This document shows positions 44,187 to 53,645 of a stretch of DNA of 64,000 nt, in pieces (position 1 is the first letter of the stretch; every line of letters starts with the position of its first letter). This stretch comes from Jejuia sp043557195 (GTDB lineage Bacteria > Bacteroidota > Bacteroidia > Flavobacteriales > Flavobacteriaceae). The DNA lies in contig CP121314.1 of NCBI GenBank assembly GCA_043557195.1, positions 2,046,001 through 2,110,000 on the forward strand, given 5' to 3'. The position numbers were made by a program, and so were the translations under genes. The notes under the pieces were generated by a model. It worked only from the letters and a program-made list of their open reading frames with translations, did no database searches and was not told the DNA's origin.

Positions 44187-47100
44187 ATGGATAACTTTAA
44201 GAACATACAACAAAAATTAGAGCGTTTTATTAGGCGATATCACACTAATGAACTGCTGAAAGGTGGTATTTTGTTTTTTGCCATTGGCTTGTTGTATTTT
44301 TTATTCACACTATTGATTGAGCATTTTTTATGGCTAAATACCACTGCCAGAACCATCTTGTTTTGGGTGTTTATTGCTGTAGAATTAGGCTTACTTATCA
44401 AGTTTGTGGCTATACCTTTAGCGAAACTATTTAAGCTGAAAAAAGGAATTGATTACCAAAGGGCTGCCAGAATTATTGGGACACATTTCCCTGAGGTTGA
44501 TGATAAATTGCTGAATGTTATTCAACTTAAAGATAGTAATGAGCAGTCAGAATTGCTATTGGCGAGCATTGATCAAAAATCGGTAGAACTTAATCCCATC
44601 CCATTCAAATTAGCAGTTAATTTTAGGCAAAACCTTTCGTATTTAAAATATGCCGTAATCCCTATCATTATTTTAATGCTGGTTTATGTTACAGGTAATT
44701 TTAATTGGTTTAGCGATAGTTACAAACGTGTGGTGGATTATAAAACGGCTTATGAGCCACCAGCCCCGTTTCAGTTTTTTGTGGTGAATGACGATTTAAA
44801 AGGTATTGAAGGGAAAGATTATAAGCTTTTGGTAAAAACTGCTGGTGATGTTGTACCAGAAAATGCTCAAATAATTTATAATGGCGATACGTATTTTCTA
44901 CAACAAACGGGTATTGGGGAATTTGAATATGTGTTTCCTCAACTTCAGGAGGCGGTAGAATTTAGTTTATCTGCTAATGATGTGAATTCTAAACCCTATC
45001 AAATTGATATTATTGAAGTACCGTCTTTATTAGGCTTTGAAATGGCTTTAGATTATCCAAGTCACACGAAAAAGCGAGACGAAACCTTAAAGAGTACTGG
45101 TAATGCGGTAGTGCCCGAGGGTACAAAAGTAACATGGCAACTTAAAACAAAATCTACCGATAATGTATTTTTATATTCTAAAGACACTGTGAGTTTTAAT
45201 GCCGAAGCTGATAATGTTTTTAAAACTTCTAAAAGTCTTTTTAGAAATTACGATTATACGCTTAGTACTAGCAACACCAATTTAAAAGATTACGAGAATT
45301 TATCATTTTCTATTGATGTTGTAAAGGACGAATTTCCTGAATTGAATATTCAGATGAAGGTTGATAGTTTAGATTTACAAACGCTGTATTTCTACGGACA
45401 GGTTAGTGATGATTATGGCTTAAGCAAGTTACAATTAGTATATTATCCTTCTGAAAATGAGAGTGATAAAAAAACAAAAGCGCTTTCGATTACATCATCT
45501 AATGTACAAGATTTTATAACGGCGTTTCCTGATAATTTAGCGATAGAATCTGGTGTGCCGTATCAATTGTATTTTCAAGTGTTTGATAATGATCGCGTGA
45601 ATCGTTACAAAAGTAAGAAGAGTCCAGTATTTAGTTATCGCAAGCGCACTTTAGAGGAGGAGAAGGAAAAGCAGCTAGAGCAACAAGGTGAAACCATTAA
45701 GGATTTAAATAAATCACTTAAAAAGTTTGAAGAGCAAGAAAAACGATTGGAAGAGTTAACCAAGACAGGACGTGAGAAGAAGAATTTAAATTTTAATGAT
45801 AAGAAGAAGCTAGCATCATTTTTTAAGCGCCAGAAGCAGCAAGATGAAATGATGAAGAGTTTCAATAAGAAGTTGAAAGAGAATCTTGAGGAGTTTCAAA
45901 AGGAAAGTCAAAAAGAAGACCCATTTAAGGAAGACTTAAAGAAACGCTTAGAGGAAAATGAGGCTCAGTTAAAGAAGGATGAAAAGATCTTGGATGAATT
46001 AAAAAAACTTCAAGAGAAGATTAATAACGAAGAACTCATAAAAAAACTTGAAGATGTTGCGAAGCAAAATAAGAATAAAAAGCGCAGTCTGGAACAGTTG
46101 TTGGAGCTTACAAAACGTTTTTATGTTGAAAAGAAGCTAGAAAAATTGGCGGAAGATTTAAAACAATTAGCTAAAGAACAAGAACAACAATCTGAAGCGT
46201 CTGAAGAAGAAAATACTAAAGAAAAGCAGGACGCTTTGAATGAAGAATTCAAAAAATTTCAAGAGGCACTTGAAGAACTTCAAAAAGATAGTAAAGCATT
46301 AAAAAAGCCTATTGACATTCCACAGGATAAATTAGATGAGAGAGAAGTGAATGATGAGCAACAGAAAGCATCAGAAGCGTTAGAGCAAAAAGAACAAGAG
46401 GAGCAGCAACAAAATGAGCAACAGAAGCAAGAGCCACAAGAACAAAGTGAACAGCAAAAACAAAGTTTAAAAAATGCACAAAAAAGCCAGAAGAATGCTG
46501 CGAAAAAAATGAAGCAGATGGCTAATAATATGCAAAGTTCTATGCAAGCTATGAGTGGAGATCAGATGCAGGAAGATACTGAAATGTTACGTCAGATTTT
46601 AGATAATTTGGTATTGTTTTCGTTTGATGAAGAAGCACTAATGGAACAATTTAAATCTATTGATGTGAATCATAACAAATATGCCACCTATTTGAAGAAA
46701 CAAAGTTATTTAAAAGAACATTTTGAACATATTGATGATAGTTTATTTGCGTTGTCTTTGCGACAGCCAAAAATGTCTGAAGATGTTAATAAGGAAATCT
46801 CTGAGGTGTATTTTAATATTGAAAAGGCTTTAGAGCGTTTGGCTGAAAATCAACTGTATCAAGGGGTTTCTAGTCAGCAATTTGCCATTACAGCCACTAA
46901 TAATTTAGCCGATATGCTAAGTGATATTTTAGATAATATGCAAGAAAGTATGAGCATGTCAGCTGGTCAAGGCGGACAAGGCGACATGCAATTGCCCGAC
47001 ATCATTATGAGCCAGGAACAACTCAATAAAATGATGCAACAAGGCATGAAGAAGGGTGAAAAAGGCAAGCCTAAAGAGGGTGAAGGTAGGGAAAAGGGTA

Positions 47101-47657
47101 AAGGTGAAAAAGAAGGAGAAGATGGAGAGAAAGGGAAGAAGGGTGAAAATGGAAAAGAACAGGGGCAAGACGGAAAGGAAGGTAAAGAAGGAGAAGATGG
47201 CGATAAAAATGGAGGTGAGGGTCAAGGCGAAGGTGATTACTTTGATAATGAAGGATTGCTTTATGAAATATACCAAAAACAACAACAGCTGCGCGAAGCA
47301 TTGGATAAACGTTTGGAGAAAGAAGGAAAAGGCGGTATTGGCGATAGGTTGTCTAGACAAATGGAGGACATTGAATTGGATTTGTTAAATAAAGGTTTTA
47401 CAAATAAAACGCTTCAAAAGATGACCAATTTAAAGCATCAATTATTGAAGTTAGAGAATGCTACATTCCAGCAGGGAGAAGAGAATAAACGCGAATCTGA
47501 AACAAACAAAAACCGATTTGATAATACTACTACTAATCAAATTCCGCAGGCAAAACAATATTTTCAAACTACGGAAATATTAACCCGACAAGCTTTACCT
47601 TTGCAGCAAGTTTACAAAAAGAAAGTGCAGCAATATTTTAAGCAAACCAATGATTAA
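44187..47657 (+). CDS. DUF4175 family protein, large membrane-anchored coiled coil
   Basis: 1156 residues. Two N-terminal transmembrane helices (GGILFFAIGLLYFLFTLLI; ARTILFWVFIAVELGLLI) and a third near residue 155, then a beta-rich region (to about 480) and a very long Lys/Glu/Gln coiled coil (about 480-770). A helical domain follows (LRQILDNLVLFSFDEEALME), then a stretch of Gly-Glu-Lys triplets (about 955-1018), and a C-terminal helical part. This layout matches DUF4175 proteins of Bacteroidota. Function is unknown; a structural or envelope role is a guess. Its 3' end overlaps ybeY by 8 bp, so the two are cotranscribed. Confidence 0.85.
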   Translation: MDNFKNIQQKLERFIRRYHTNELLKGGILFFAIGLLYFLFTLLIEHFLWLNTTARTILFWVFIAVELGLLIKFVAIPLAKLFKLKKGIDYQRAARIIGTHFPEVDDKLLNVIQLKDSNEQSELLLASIDQKSVELNPIPFKLAVNFRQNLSYLKYAVIPIIILMLVYVTGNFNWFSDSYKRVVDYKTAYEPPAPFQFFVVNDDLKGIEGKDYKLLVKTAGDVVPENAQIIYNGDTYFLQQTGIGEFEYVFPQLQEAVEFSLSANDVNSKPYQIDIIEVPSLLGFEMALDYPSHTKKRDETLKSTGNAVVPEGTKVTWQLKTKSTDNVFLYSKDTVSFNAEADNVFKTSKSLFRNYDYTLSTSNTNLKDYENLSFSIDVVKDEFPELNIQMKVDSLDLQTLYFYGQVSDDYGLSKLQLVYYPSENESDKKTKALSITSSNVQDFITAFPDNLAIESGVPYQLYFQVFDNDRVNRYKSKKSPVFSYRKRTLEEEKEKQLEQQGETIKDLNKSLKKFEEQEKRLEELTKTGREKKNLNFNDKKKLASFFKRQKQQDEMMKSFNKKLKENLEEFQKESQKEDPFKEDLKKRLEENEAQLKKDEKILDELKKLQEKINNEELIKKLEDVAKQNKNKKRSLEQLLELTKRFYVEKKLEKLAEDLKQLAKEQEQQSEASEEENTKEKQDALNEEFKKFQEALEELQKDSKALKKPIDIPQDKLDEREVNDEQQKASEALEQKEQEEQQQNEQQKQEPQEQSEQQKQSLKNAQKSQKNAAKKMKQMANNMQSSMQAMSGDQMQEDTEMLRQILDNLVLFSFDEEALMEQFKSIDVNHNKYATYLKKQSYLKEHFEHIDDSLFALSLRQPKMSEDVNKEISEVYFNIEKALERLAENQLYQGVSSQQFAITATNNLADMLSDILDNMQESMSMSAGQGGQGDMQLPDIIMSQEQLNKMMQQGMKKGEKGKPKEGEGREKGKGEKEGEDGEKGKKGENGKEQGQDGKEGKEGEDGDKNGGEGQGEGDYFDNEGLLYEIYQKQQQLREALDKRLEKEGKGGIGDRLSRQMEDIELDLLNKGFTNKTLQKMTNLKHQLLKLENATFQQGEENKRESETNKNRFDNTTTNQIPQAKQYFQTTEILTRQALPLQQVYKKKVQQYFKQTND

Positions 47658-48066
47658 TTTCAATTACGAAACTGATTTTAAATTAACTTCCCAGAAAGAC
47701 ATTTCAATATGGATTGAGACTACAATTTCTGAAGAGGGTTATAAATTAGAAGAGATTAATTACGTCTTTTGTGATGATGAGTATTTACATAAGTTGAATG
47801 TTGAATTTTTGAATCACGACACGCTTACAGATATTATTAGCTTCGATTATTCTATAGGAAAAATAATACAAGGAGATATTTATATATCTGTAGAAAGAGT
47901 AGAAGATAATGCCAAAGATTTTGGAGCTCTATTTGAAGATGAATTACATCGCGTTATTATACACGGTGTGTTGCATTACTGTGGTTATAAAGACAAGACA
48001 GAAGATGATGCGAAAGTAATGCGAGAAAAGGAAAATCACTACTTACAGCAACTATCTAAGAATTAA
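47650..48066 (+). CDS. ybeY: rRNA maturation endoribonuclease YbeY
   Basis: 138 residues. YbeY is a metal-dependent RNase involved in 16S rRNA 3'-end maturation. Family signatures are DTLTDIISFDYS (normally DVLSFP-like) and HGVLHYCGYKDKTEDD. The usual third zinc-ligand position (HxxxHxxxxxH) is D115 here, with H105 and H109 kept; from memory this His-to-Asp change is common in Bacteroidota YbeY and not a sign of decay. It overlaps the DUF4175 stop and lies upstream of mnmG. Confidence 0.9.
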   Translation: MINFNYETDFKLTSQKDISIWIETTISEEGYKLEEINYVFCDDEYLHKLNVEFLNHDTLTDIISFDYSIGKIIQGDIYISVERVEDNAKDFGALFEDELHRVIIHGVLHYCGYKDKTEDDAKVMREKENHYLQQLSKN

Positions 48067-48077
48067 AGATTTCAATG

Positions 48078-48085
48078 TATATTTG
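48078..48085 (+). promoter_or_regulatory. mnmG -7 promoter box (TATATTTG)
   Basis: Exact TAnnTTTG match; the parS-like palindrome at 48105 lies about 20 bp downstream, inside the mnmG leader. Confidence 0.5.
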
Positions 48086-48104
48086 CAAACCGAAATTTAA
48101 ACAG

Positions 48105-48120
48105 TGTTCCACGTGGAACA
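48105..48120. other. parS-like site TGTTCCACGTGGAACA
   Basis: Perfect 16-bp palindrome matching the general ParB-binding consensus TGTTNCACGTGNAACA at every fixed base. parS sites usually cluster near the chromosome origin and close to gidA/mnmG. A second copy follows mnmG at 50092. Confidence 0.8.
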
Positions 48121-48188
48121 TTTTAATTATAATAAAAAAAGTCACGTCAAGATAAATCAAGGCGTCTTGAGTAATAAATAAAGAGATA

Positions 48189-50060
48189 ATGTTTAACGAC
48201 CTTTATGATGTTATTGTTGTAGGAGCTGGACACGCTGGTAGTGAAGCTGCCGCTGCTGCTGCCAATATGGGAAGTAAAACCTTATTGGTTACTATGAACT
48301 TGCAGAACATTGCCCAAATGTCCTGTAATCCGGCTATGGGCGGTATAGCGAAAGGGCAAATTGTACGAGAGATTGATGCGCTTGGAGGTTATAGTGGTAT
48401 TGTATCTGATACCTCAGCCATTCAATTTAAAATGCTTAATAAATCTAAAGGGCCTGCAATGTGGAGTCCGAGGGTGCAGAGTGACAGAATGCGTTTTGCT
48501 GAAGATTGGAGGTTGCTTTTAGAGCAAACACCAAATCTTGATTTCTATCAGGAAATGGTTTCAGGATTATTGATTGAAGGCGAGAAAGTTGTTGGTGTTA
48601 AAACATCTTTAGGAATTGAAATAAAAGGAAAATCTGTAGTACTTACTAATGGTACGTTTTTAAATGGATTAATTCATATAGGCGATAAGAATTTTGGAGG
48701 TGGTAGAGCAGGAGAAAAAGCTGCTACAGGAATTACAGAACAGTTAGTTGATTTAGGTTTTGATTCGGGTAGAATGAAAACAGGAACACCACCAAGAGTT
48801 GATGGAAGGTCTTTAGATTATTCAAAAATGATCGAGCAACCTGGTGATGACAATCCAGAGAAATTCTCGTATCTAGATATTACAAAACCTCTCCAAAATC
48901 AGCGTTCTTGTCATATGACTTATACAAGCCAGCAAGTACATGATTTGCTACGTGAAGGTTTTGATAGATCTCCTATGTTCAATGGTAGAATTAAAAGTTT
49001 AGGGCCTCGTTATTGTCCTTCAATTGAAGATAAAATAAACCGTTTTGCAACTAAGGATAGACATCAATTATTTATTGAGCCAGAAGGATGGAATACTGTT
49101 GAGGTTTATGTAAACGGGTTTTCTACATCGTTACCAGAAGATGTTCAGTTTAAAGCATTACGATCAGTGGTTGGTTTTGAAAACGTTAAGTTTTTTAGAC
49201 CAGGCTATGCGATTGAATACGATTATTTTCCTCCTACGCAATTAAAACATACTTTGGAAACTAAGCTTGTTGAAGGGTTATATTTTGCAGGACAGATTAA
49301 TGGCACTACTGGGTATGAAGAAGCCGCTTCGCAAGGTCTGATGGCTGGTATTAATGCAAGTTTAAAAGTCCAAGAAAAAGAGCCGTTTACTCTAAAAAGA
49401 GATGAAGCTTATATTGGTGTTTTGGTGGATGATTTAATAACAAAAGGAACTGAAGAGCCTTACCGTATGTTTACTTCTAGAGCTGAATATAGGACGTTGT
49501 TACGTCAGGATAATGCAGATTTGAGATTAACACCAAAAGGCTATCAACTTGGATTGGCTTCAGAAAAGCGTTTAAAACGTATGGAAGAAAAGCACGAAGC
49601 TGCTGAAAAATTCGTTAACTTTTTTGAAACGCAAAGTGTAAAACCAGAAGAGATAAATCCAATCTTGGAAGCGAATAGTTCATCGCCAGTGAAACAGTCT
49701 GGAAAGCTATTTAAGATATTTGCAAGACCTAATATTGAGATGGATGATGTGAGAAAGGTAGAAGCTGTAGAGGCATATATTCAGGAAAATAATTTGGATA
49801 GGGAAGTGATTGAACAAACAGAAATTCAGGTTAAATATTCTGGATATATAGCTAAGGAGAAGAATAACGCTGATAAGCTAAATAGGTTGGAATATGTAAA
49901 AATCCCAGAAAATTTTGATTATTCACAAATCAAATCTATGAGTTTTGAGGCGAGAGAAAAGTTGAAAAAGATTCAGCCCACTACAGTGTCTCAAGCATCT
50001 AGAATAAGTGGTGTTTCCCCAAATGATATTTCGGTATTATTGGTTTATATGGGGCGCTAA
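48189..50060 (+). CDS. mnmG: tRNA uridine-5-carboxymethylaminomethyl modification enzyme MnmG (GidA)
   Basis: 623 residues, standard length. FAD-dependent partner of MnmE in wobble-uridine modification of tRNA. N-terminal dinucleotide-binding motif VIVVGAGHAGSEAA, then MSCNPAMGGIAKG, TGTPPRVDGRSLDYS, and the second FAD-region TTGYEEAASQGLMAGINA. The YRMFTSRAEYRTLLRQDNAD and C-terminal helical domain (ISGVSPNDISVLLVYMGR) are complete. It is flanked on both sides by parS-like palindromes. No mnmE or parAB gene lies in the window. Confidence 0.97.
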   Translation: MFNDLYDVIVVGAGHAGSEAAAAAANMGSKTLLVTMNLQNIAQMSCNPAMGGIAKGQIVREIDALGGYSGIVSDTSAIQFKMLNKSKGPAMWSPRVQSDRMRFAEDWRLLLEQTPNLDFYQEMVSGLLIEGEKVVGVKTSLGIEIKGKSVVLTNGTFLNGLIHIGDKNFGGGRAGEKAATGITEQLVDLGFDSGRMKTGTPPRVDGRSLDYSKMIEQPGDDNPEKFSYLDITKPLQNQRSCHMTYTSQQVHDLLREGFDRSPMFNGRIKSLGPRYCPSIEDKINRFATKDRHQLFIEPEGWNTVEVYVNGFSTSLPEDVQFKALRSVVGFENVKFFRPGYAIEYDYFPPTQLKHTLETKLVEGLYFAGQINGTTGYEEAASQGLMAGINASLKVQEKEPFTLKRDEAYIGVLVDDLITKGTEEPYRMFTSRAEYRTLLRQDNADLRLTPKGYQLGLASEKRLKRMEEKHEAAEKFVNFFETQSVKPEEINPILEANSSSPVKQSGKLFKIFARPNIEMDDVRKVEAVEAYIQENNLDREVIEQTEIQVKYSGYIAKEKNNADKLNRLEYVKIPENFDYSQIKSMSFEAREKLKKIQPTTVSQASRISGVSPNDISVLLVYMGR

Positions 50061-50088
50061 ATTCCTTTCAAAACAGGAATCATTTTTT
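50061..50088 (+). terminator. Weak hairpin after mnmG
   Basis: ATTCCT (50061-50066) pairs with AGGAAT (50075-50080), followed by CATTTTTT. Short stem. Confidence 0.45.
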
Positions 50089-50091
50089 AAA

Positions 50092-50107
50092 CGTTCCACG
50101 TGGAACA
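50092..50107. other. Second parS-like site CGTTCCACGTGGAACA
   Basis: 15 of 16 bases match the site at 48105; the inner 14-bp palindrome GTTCCACGTGGAAC is perfect. It is placed just after mnmG and before the methyltransferase gene. Confidence 0.75.
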
Positions 50108-50162
50108 TCTAATTTAATTTTCTTTTTTTGTCATTTTGAATCAAGTTCAGAATCTATTTCAA

Positions 50163-51026
50163 ATGAAAAATAAGACTGCTGTTTTAACTGTAAAAGACCA
50201 TTCGGTTTCGAGAGAAGAATTTCAATTAATTGAGAATTCAGAATTCGGTTTTCTTGAAACATCACCGCAACCTTCAAAAGATAAATTACCCGAATATTAC
50301 GAGAGTGAAGATTATATTTCTCATACAGATTCTAAAAGAAATTTGTTTGAGAAAGTCTATCATGTAGTTCGAAGTATTTCCTTGAAAAAGAAATTAGATT
50401 TAATTAATTCGTATTCTTCAGAAGAGAAAAAACTTTTAGACGTTGGATGCGGAACAGGAGATTTTTTACAAACAGCATTAGAAAATAATTGGGTAGTTTC
50501 AGGAATAGAACCTAATGCGCAGGCTAGAGAAATTGCAAATAAAAAAACTAATAATTCAGTTTTTGAAATTGATCAACTTTTAAAATTTGAAGCGTCAAGT
50601 TTTGATGTGATTACTCTTTGGCATGTGTTAGAACATTTGCCAAATTTAGAAGATCATATAGCAATTTTTAAAAACCTTTTGAAACCAAAGGGCGCTTTAA
50701 TAATTGCTGTTCCAAATTATAAAAGCTATGATGCAAAATATTACAAAGAGTTTTGGGCTGCTTATGATGTACCCAGACATCTTTGGCATTTTAATCGAGA
50801 TTCAATTACAAGTTTAGTTTCAAATTTTGATTTCGATGTTGTAAAAACTAAACCAATGTGGTTTGACGCATTTTATGTGAGCATGCTTTCTGAAAAATAT
50901 AAAAACGGAAAGATGAATCCAATCAAAGGTTTTTGTATCGGACTGCTATCAAACTTTAAAGCGTTAAGTTCGAAAGAGGCTTCATCTTTAGTTTATATTA
51001 TTAAAAACAGTCAAAATCAATTTTAA
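50163..51026 (+). CDS. Class I SAM-dependent methyltransferase
   Basis: The frame is open from a TTG at 50136, but ATG 50163 is the better start, giving 287 residues. SAM-binding motif I is KLLDVGCGTGDFLQTAL, followed by VSGIEPNAQAREIA, FDVITLWHVLEHLPNLEDHI and LIIAVPNYKSYDAKYY. The N-terminal 60 residues (EYYESEDYISHTDSKRNL) resemble the lead-in of glycolipid/ubiquinone-type methyltransferases. Substrate unknown. It lies downstream of mnmG with a parS-like site in between. Confidence 0.85.
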   Translation: MKNKTAVLTVKDHSVSREEFQLIENSEFGFLETSPQPSKDKLPEYYESEDYISHTDSKRNLFEKVYHVVRSISLKKKLDLINSYSSEEKKLLDVGCGTGDFLQTALENNWVVSGIEPNAQAREIANKKTNNSVFEIDQLLKFEASSFDVITLWHVLEHLPNLEDHIAIFKNLLKPKGALIIAVPNYKSYDAKYYKEFWAAYDVPRHLWHFNRDSITSLVSNFDFDVVKTKPMWFDAFYVSMLSEKYKNGKMNPIKGFCIGLLSNFKALSSKEASSLVYIIKNSQNQF

Positions 51027-51211
51027 TAGGCTTACTTCCTTACTTCTTGAATTAGACGCTAAATTCTAAGAGTAAAATATAATAGTTGCTTAAATCGCTT
51101 TATTTAGCTTCGTTTGTAATAGATAATTCTTATTTTAAATTTAAATAAGTATAATTATTCCTTATAAGTTAAAATCCAACCAATTAGAGGTTTCAATTTC
51201 ACATACTTTAT

Positions 51212-51219
51212 TACATTTG
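51212..51219 (+). promoter_or_regulatory. -7 promoter box TACATTTG for the OmpH-like gene
   Basis: Exact TAnnTTTG match, 45 bp before the ATG at 51264, with a weak TTTC element 17 bp upstream. The rest of the intergenic region 51027-51263 is AT-rich and shows no ORF. Confidence 0.5.
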
Positions 51220-51263
51220 TGCGGATTTGAAAAAAAGTCAATACAAACTAAAAACTAAAAGAA

Positions 51264-51782
51264 ATGAGAAACATATTTTATGTTGGAATGCTATTATTAA
51301 TTGTAGCATCTTGCCAGAAGCCAGCCAAAATTGGTTACGTAGATAATGGAACATTAATAAATGACTTCCAGGAAAAAATTGATCTAGAAGAAAAATTTAA
51401 GGGAAAAGAGAAAACTTTTAGTCTAAGAAGAGATAGTATGGTTAATGCTTATCAGTTAGATTTAAAAGAAGCTCAGATAAAAGCACAAAGAATGTCTCAA
51501 GCAAATCTCCAGAAGTTATCTCAGGAAATTCAGCAAAAGGAACAATTACTTTCTCAAAGAATTCAACAAGAGCAACAAGCTATACAGCAATCTTTTCAAA
51601 CAGAAATTGATACGCTTATTGTAAAAGTAAAAGGCTTTGTAAAAGATTATGGTAAGAAAAATGGCTACACCTACATTTTAGGTACAAGTGATGCTGCCGC
51701 TTCTGTACTTTATGGTACTGAAGAAAATGACTTAACACAAACAATTCTGGACGCTCTAAATGCAGAGTATAAAAAAGAATAG
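51264..51782 (+). CDS. OmpH/Skp-like periplasmic chaperone lipoprotein
   Basis: 172 residues with lipobox Cys17 (LLIVASC). The mature part has the Skp layout: a short strand (KIGYVDNGTLINDFQ), a long amphipathic coiled coil rich in Gln/Glu/Lys (about residues 40-125), and a C-terminal strand with YTYILGTSDAAASVLYG. Skp-type proteins hold unfolded outer-membrane proteins in the periplasm. Lipidated variants occur in Bacteroidota. It stands alone with its own promoter and shares a bidirectional terminator with the VWA gene. Confidence 0.85.
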   Translation: MRNIFYVGMLLLIVASCQKPAKIGYVDNGTLINDFQEKIDLEEKFKGKEKTFSLRRDSMVNAYQLDLKEAQIKAQRMSQANLQKLSQEIQQKEQLLSQRIQQEQQAIQQSFQTEIDTLIVKVKGFVKDYGKKNGYTYILGTSDAAASVLYGTEENDLTQTILDALNAEYKKE

Positions 51783-51800
51783 CATATAAGACAATACATA

Positions 51801-51834
51801 AAAACCCTTATAATCAATTGATTATAAGGGTTTT
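51801..51834. terminator. Perfect palindromic bidirectional terminator
   Basis: A 34-bp perfect palindrome with AAAACCCTTATAATC as the arm and CAATTG in the middle, A/T tracts at both ends. It serves the convergent genes at 51264 and 51856. Confidence 0.9.
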
Positions 51835-51855
51835 GTGTTTTTAAAACAAGCTATT

Positions 51856-53316
51856 TTACTCGTTCCAGCTTTTAACAAGTTCAATAAATTCTTTTCTAAA
51901 TCCGTGAGGATCAAATGATGTTGCTCCACTGGCTAAATCGATAACCATTTGTTTAGAAACACTTCCTTTATATTCGGAGTTTTTCATCATTAAACCAAAA
52001 CCAGCAACCGCTGTTGAGAACTTCATGTTTTCAGAATAGGTGTTGCCTATACCTCCTTTAATTTCGTGAGTTAACGGAATACTTTCACTAGCGTTAGGTT
52101 TCTTATATCTAAAATCAAATGTGGCAAACACGTCTTCATTGCTATTATCTTTCAAAACAACTTCGTATAGTGCAGTAATGGTTTGAGACGACCCGATTTC
52201 CCCAGCGTCTTTGGTGTCATCTTCAAAATCTTCGTCGTTTAAAGCTCTATTTTCATAACCAATTAAACGGTAAGAAGACACTTTATTTTCATTAAAGATG
52301 ATTTGTATTTTAGAGTCTTTTGCTACAGTATAAAGCTTTCCTAACTCATAAGTAAACACCTTTTTAATCTGTTTCGCATTATCGATATACTCATAATTAC
52401 CGTTGCCTTTATTTGCAATTTGCTCCATACCGTGATCATTCAAATTTCCACCGCCAACACCAAGCACGGTTAAATATATTCCTGTTTCTCTTTTATCTTC
52501 AATGAGTTTTACGAGTTCTTCTGTAGAAGATGGACCAACATTAAAATCACCATCAGAACCTAAAATCACCCTATTATTACCATCGGTAATAAAGTTTTCC
52601 TCTGCAATTTTATATGCTGTAATTATGCCTTCTGCTCCAGCAGTTGATCCTCCTGCGCCAAGTTTATCTATAGCCTGTTTTATTTTGTCTTTTTCGCTTC
52701 CTGAAGTTGATGGTAATAAAACACCTGCGCTTCCTGCGTAAGTTACAATGGCTATTTTATCGTCATCTTTTAAGTTATCGGTTAACGTTTTAAACCCTGA
52801 TTTTAAAACCCCCAATTTATCAGGTGAACTCATAGATCCTGACACATCAATTAAAAACACATAATTTGAATTTGGTAATTGTGCTTCTGGAATGGTTTTA
52901 CCTTTCATACCTATACGCATCAAATGATGTTCTGTATTCCAAGGACAAGTAGATACTTCAGAATTTAAACTAACATGATTGCCATTTTCTGGTTCAGCAT
53001 AATCAAAAGTAAAGTAGTTGATATATTCCTCAATTCTTACTGAAGCAACTGGAGGCGTCTGACCTAAATTGAGAAAGCGTCTCATATTTGCATAAGAACC
53101 ACCATCAGCATCAACAGAAAATGTGGATACAGGAGCTTCACTAGTTTCAATAAACGGGTTTTCGCCGTGATCTTTATACTTTTCCTGAATAATGGGGTCA
53201 AGGTCATTAAAACCAAAATTATCAGAAGTAACAAATTTTGACGTGTCATTTACTGTACAGCCCACAAGTATTAGTAGGGCAAATAGAATGTAAAAATTAC
53301 GGTGTAGATTTTTCAT
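51856..53316 (-). CDS. VWA-domain lipoprotein (YfbK-like, DUF3520)
   Basis: 486 residues with lipobox Cys20 (LILVGC). An N-terminal von Willebrand-associated region (FSVDADGGSYANMRRFLN, RIEEYINYFTFDY) precedes a VWA domain with MIDAS motif DVSGSMS, VTYAGSAGVLLP and LGSDGDFNVGPSS. The C-terminal DUF3520 region starts after about residue 320 (FTYELGKLYTVAKDSKIQ). Metal-dependent protein binding at the outer or inner membrane is likely; partners are unknown. It is a standalone gene with a shared terminator downstream. Confidence 0.9.
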   Translation of the reverse strand: MKNLHRNFYILFALLILVGCTVNDTSKFVTSDNFGFNDLDPIIQEKYKDHGENPFIETSEAPVSTFSVDADGGSYANMRRFLNLGQTPPVASVRIEEYINYFTFDYAEPENGNHVSLNSEVSTCPWNTEHHLMRIGMKGKTIPEAQLPNSNYVFLIDVSGSMSSPDKLGVLKSGFKTLTDNLKDDDKIAIVTYAGSAGVLLPSTSGSEKDKIKQAIDKLGAGGSTAGAEGIITAYKIAEENFITDGNNRVILGSDGDFNVGPSSTEELVKLIEDKRETGIYLTVLGVGGGNLNDHGMEQIANKGNGNYEYIDNAKQIKKVFTYELGKLYTVAKDSKIQIIFNENKVSSYRLIGYENRALNDEDFEDDTKDAGEIGSSQTITALYEVVLKDNSNEDVFATFDFRYKKPNASESIPLTHEIKGGIGNTYSENMKFSTAVAGFGLMMKNSEYKGSVSKQMVIDLASGATSFDPHGFRKEFIELVKSWNE

Positions 53317-53486
53317 AGCGTTGGTGTTTAAATATTTTAAAGTTTAATTATTGTGAATGCTAGTATATGTTTTAGATGTAAATGGGGTTAAATGGTTGCG
53401 TTAATTTGTAAAGGAATTCACAATAAAAATGAAATTATAGTTCTTTTATTTTCAAAATAATTTTGGGTTTGTGCAACCTTTCGTTT

Positions 53487-53636
53487 TTTGAAACAGGAAT
53501 TAGATATCGATTTACAAGCCAGTTCGATTTATCACCATATGACACAGGAAATCTGAATGGATTTTCTATTGGTGCAGGTTTGAAAATTGGAATTTTCAAT
53601 ATGGGCAGAAAAAAGAAAGTGAAGGATAACTTCTAG
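53487..53636 (+). pseudogene. 3' remnant of an outer-membrane beta-barrel gene
   Basis: A frame of about 49 residues ending at TAG 53634-53636 reads FETGIRYRFTSQFDLSP and GFSIGAGLKIGIFNMGRKKK, the usual last two strands of a Bacteroidota barrel protein. Upstream the frame soon loses barrel character and hits TGA at 53430, and no start with signal peptide is present. It looks like the end of a gene whose front was lost, next to the edge of the GH117 operon. Confidence 0.6.
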
Positions 53637-53645
53637 ACTACTTTG

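Noticed and set aside
46959..47388. Alternate-frame and antisense frames over the DUF4175 charged tract
   Set aside because: Low-complexity DNA keeps several frames open; residues are only Lys/Arg/Glu or Phe/Leu/His repeats.
47650..48066. YbeY as inactive because the third metal-binding His is Asp
   Set aside because: The remaining signature is intact, and this replacement is, as far as I recall, usual in Bacteroidota homologues.
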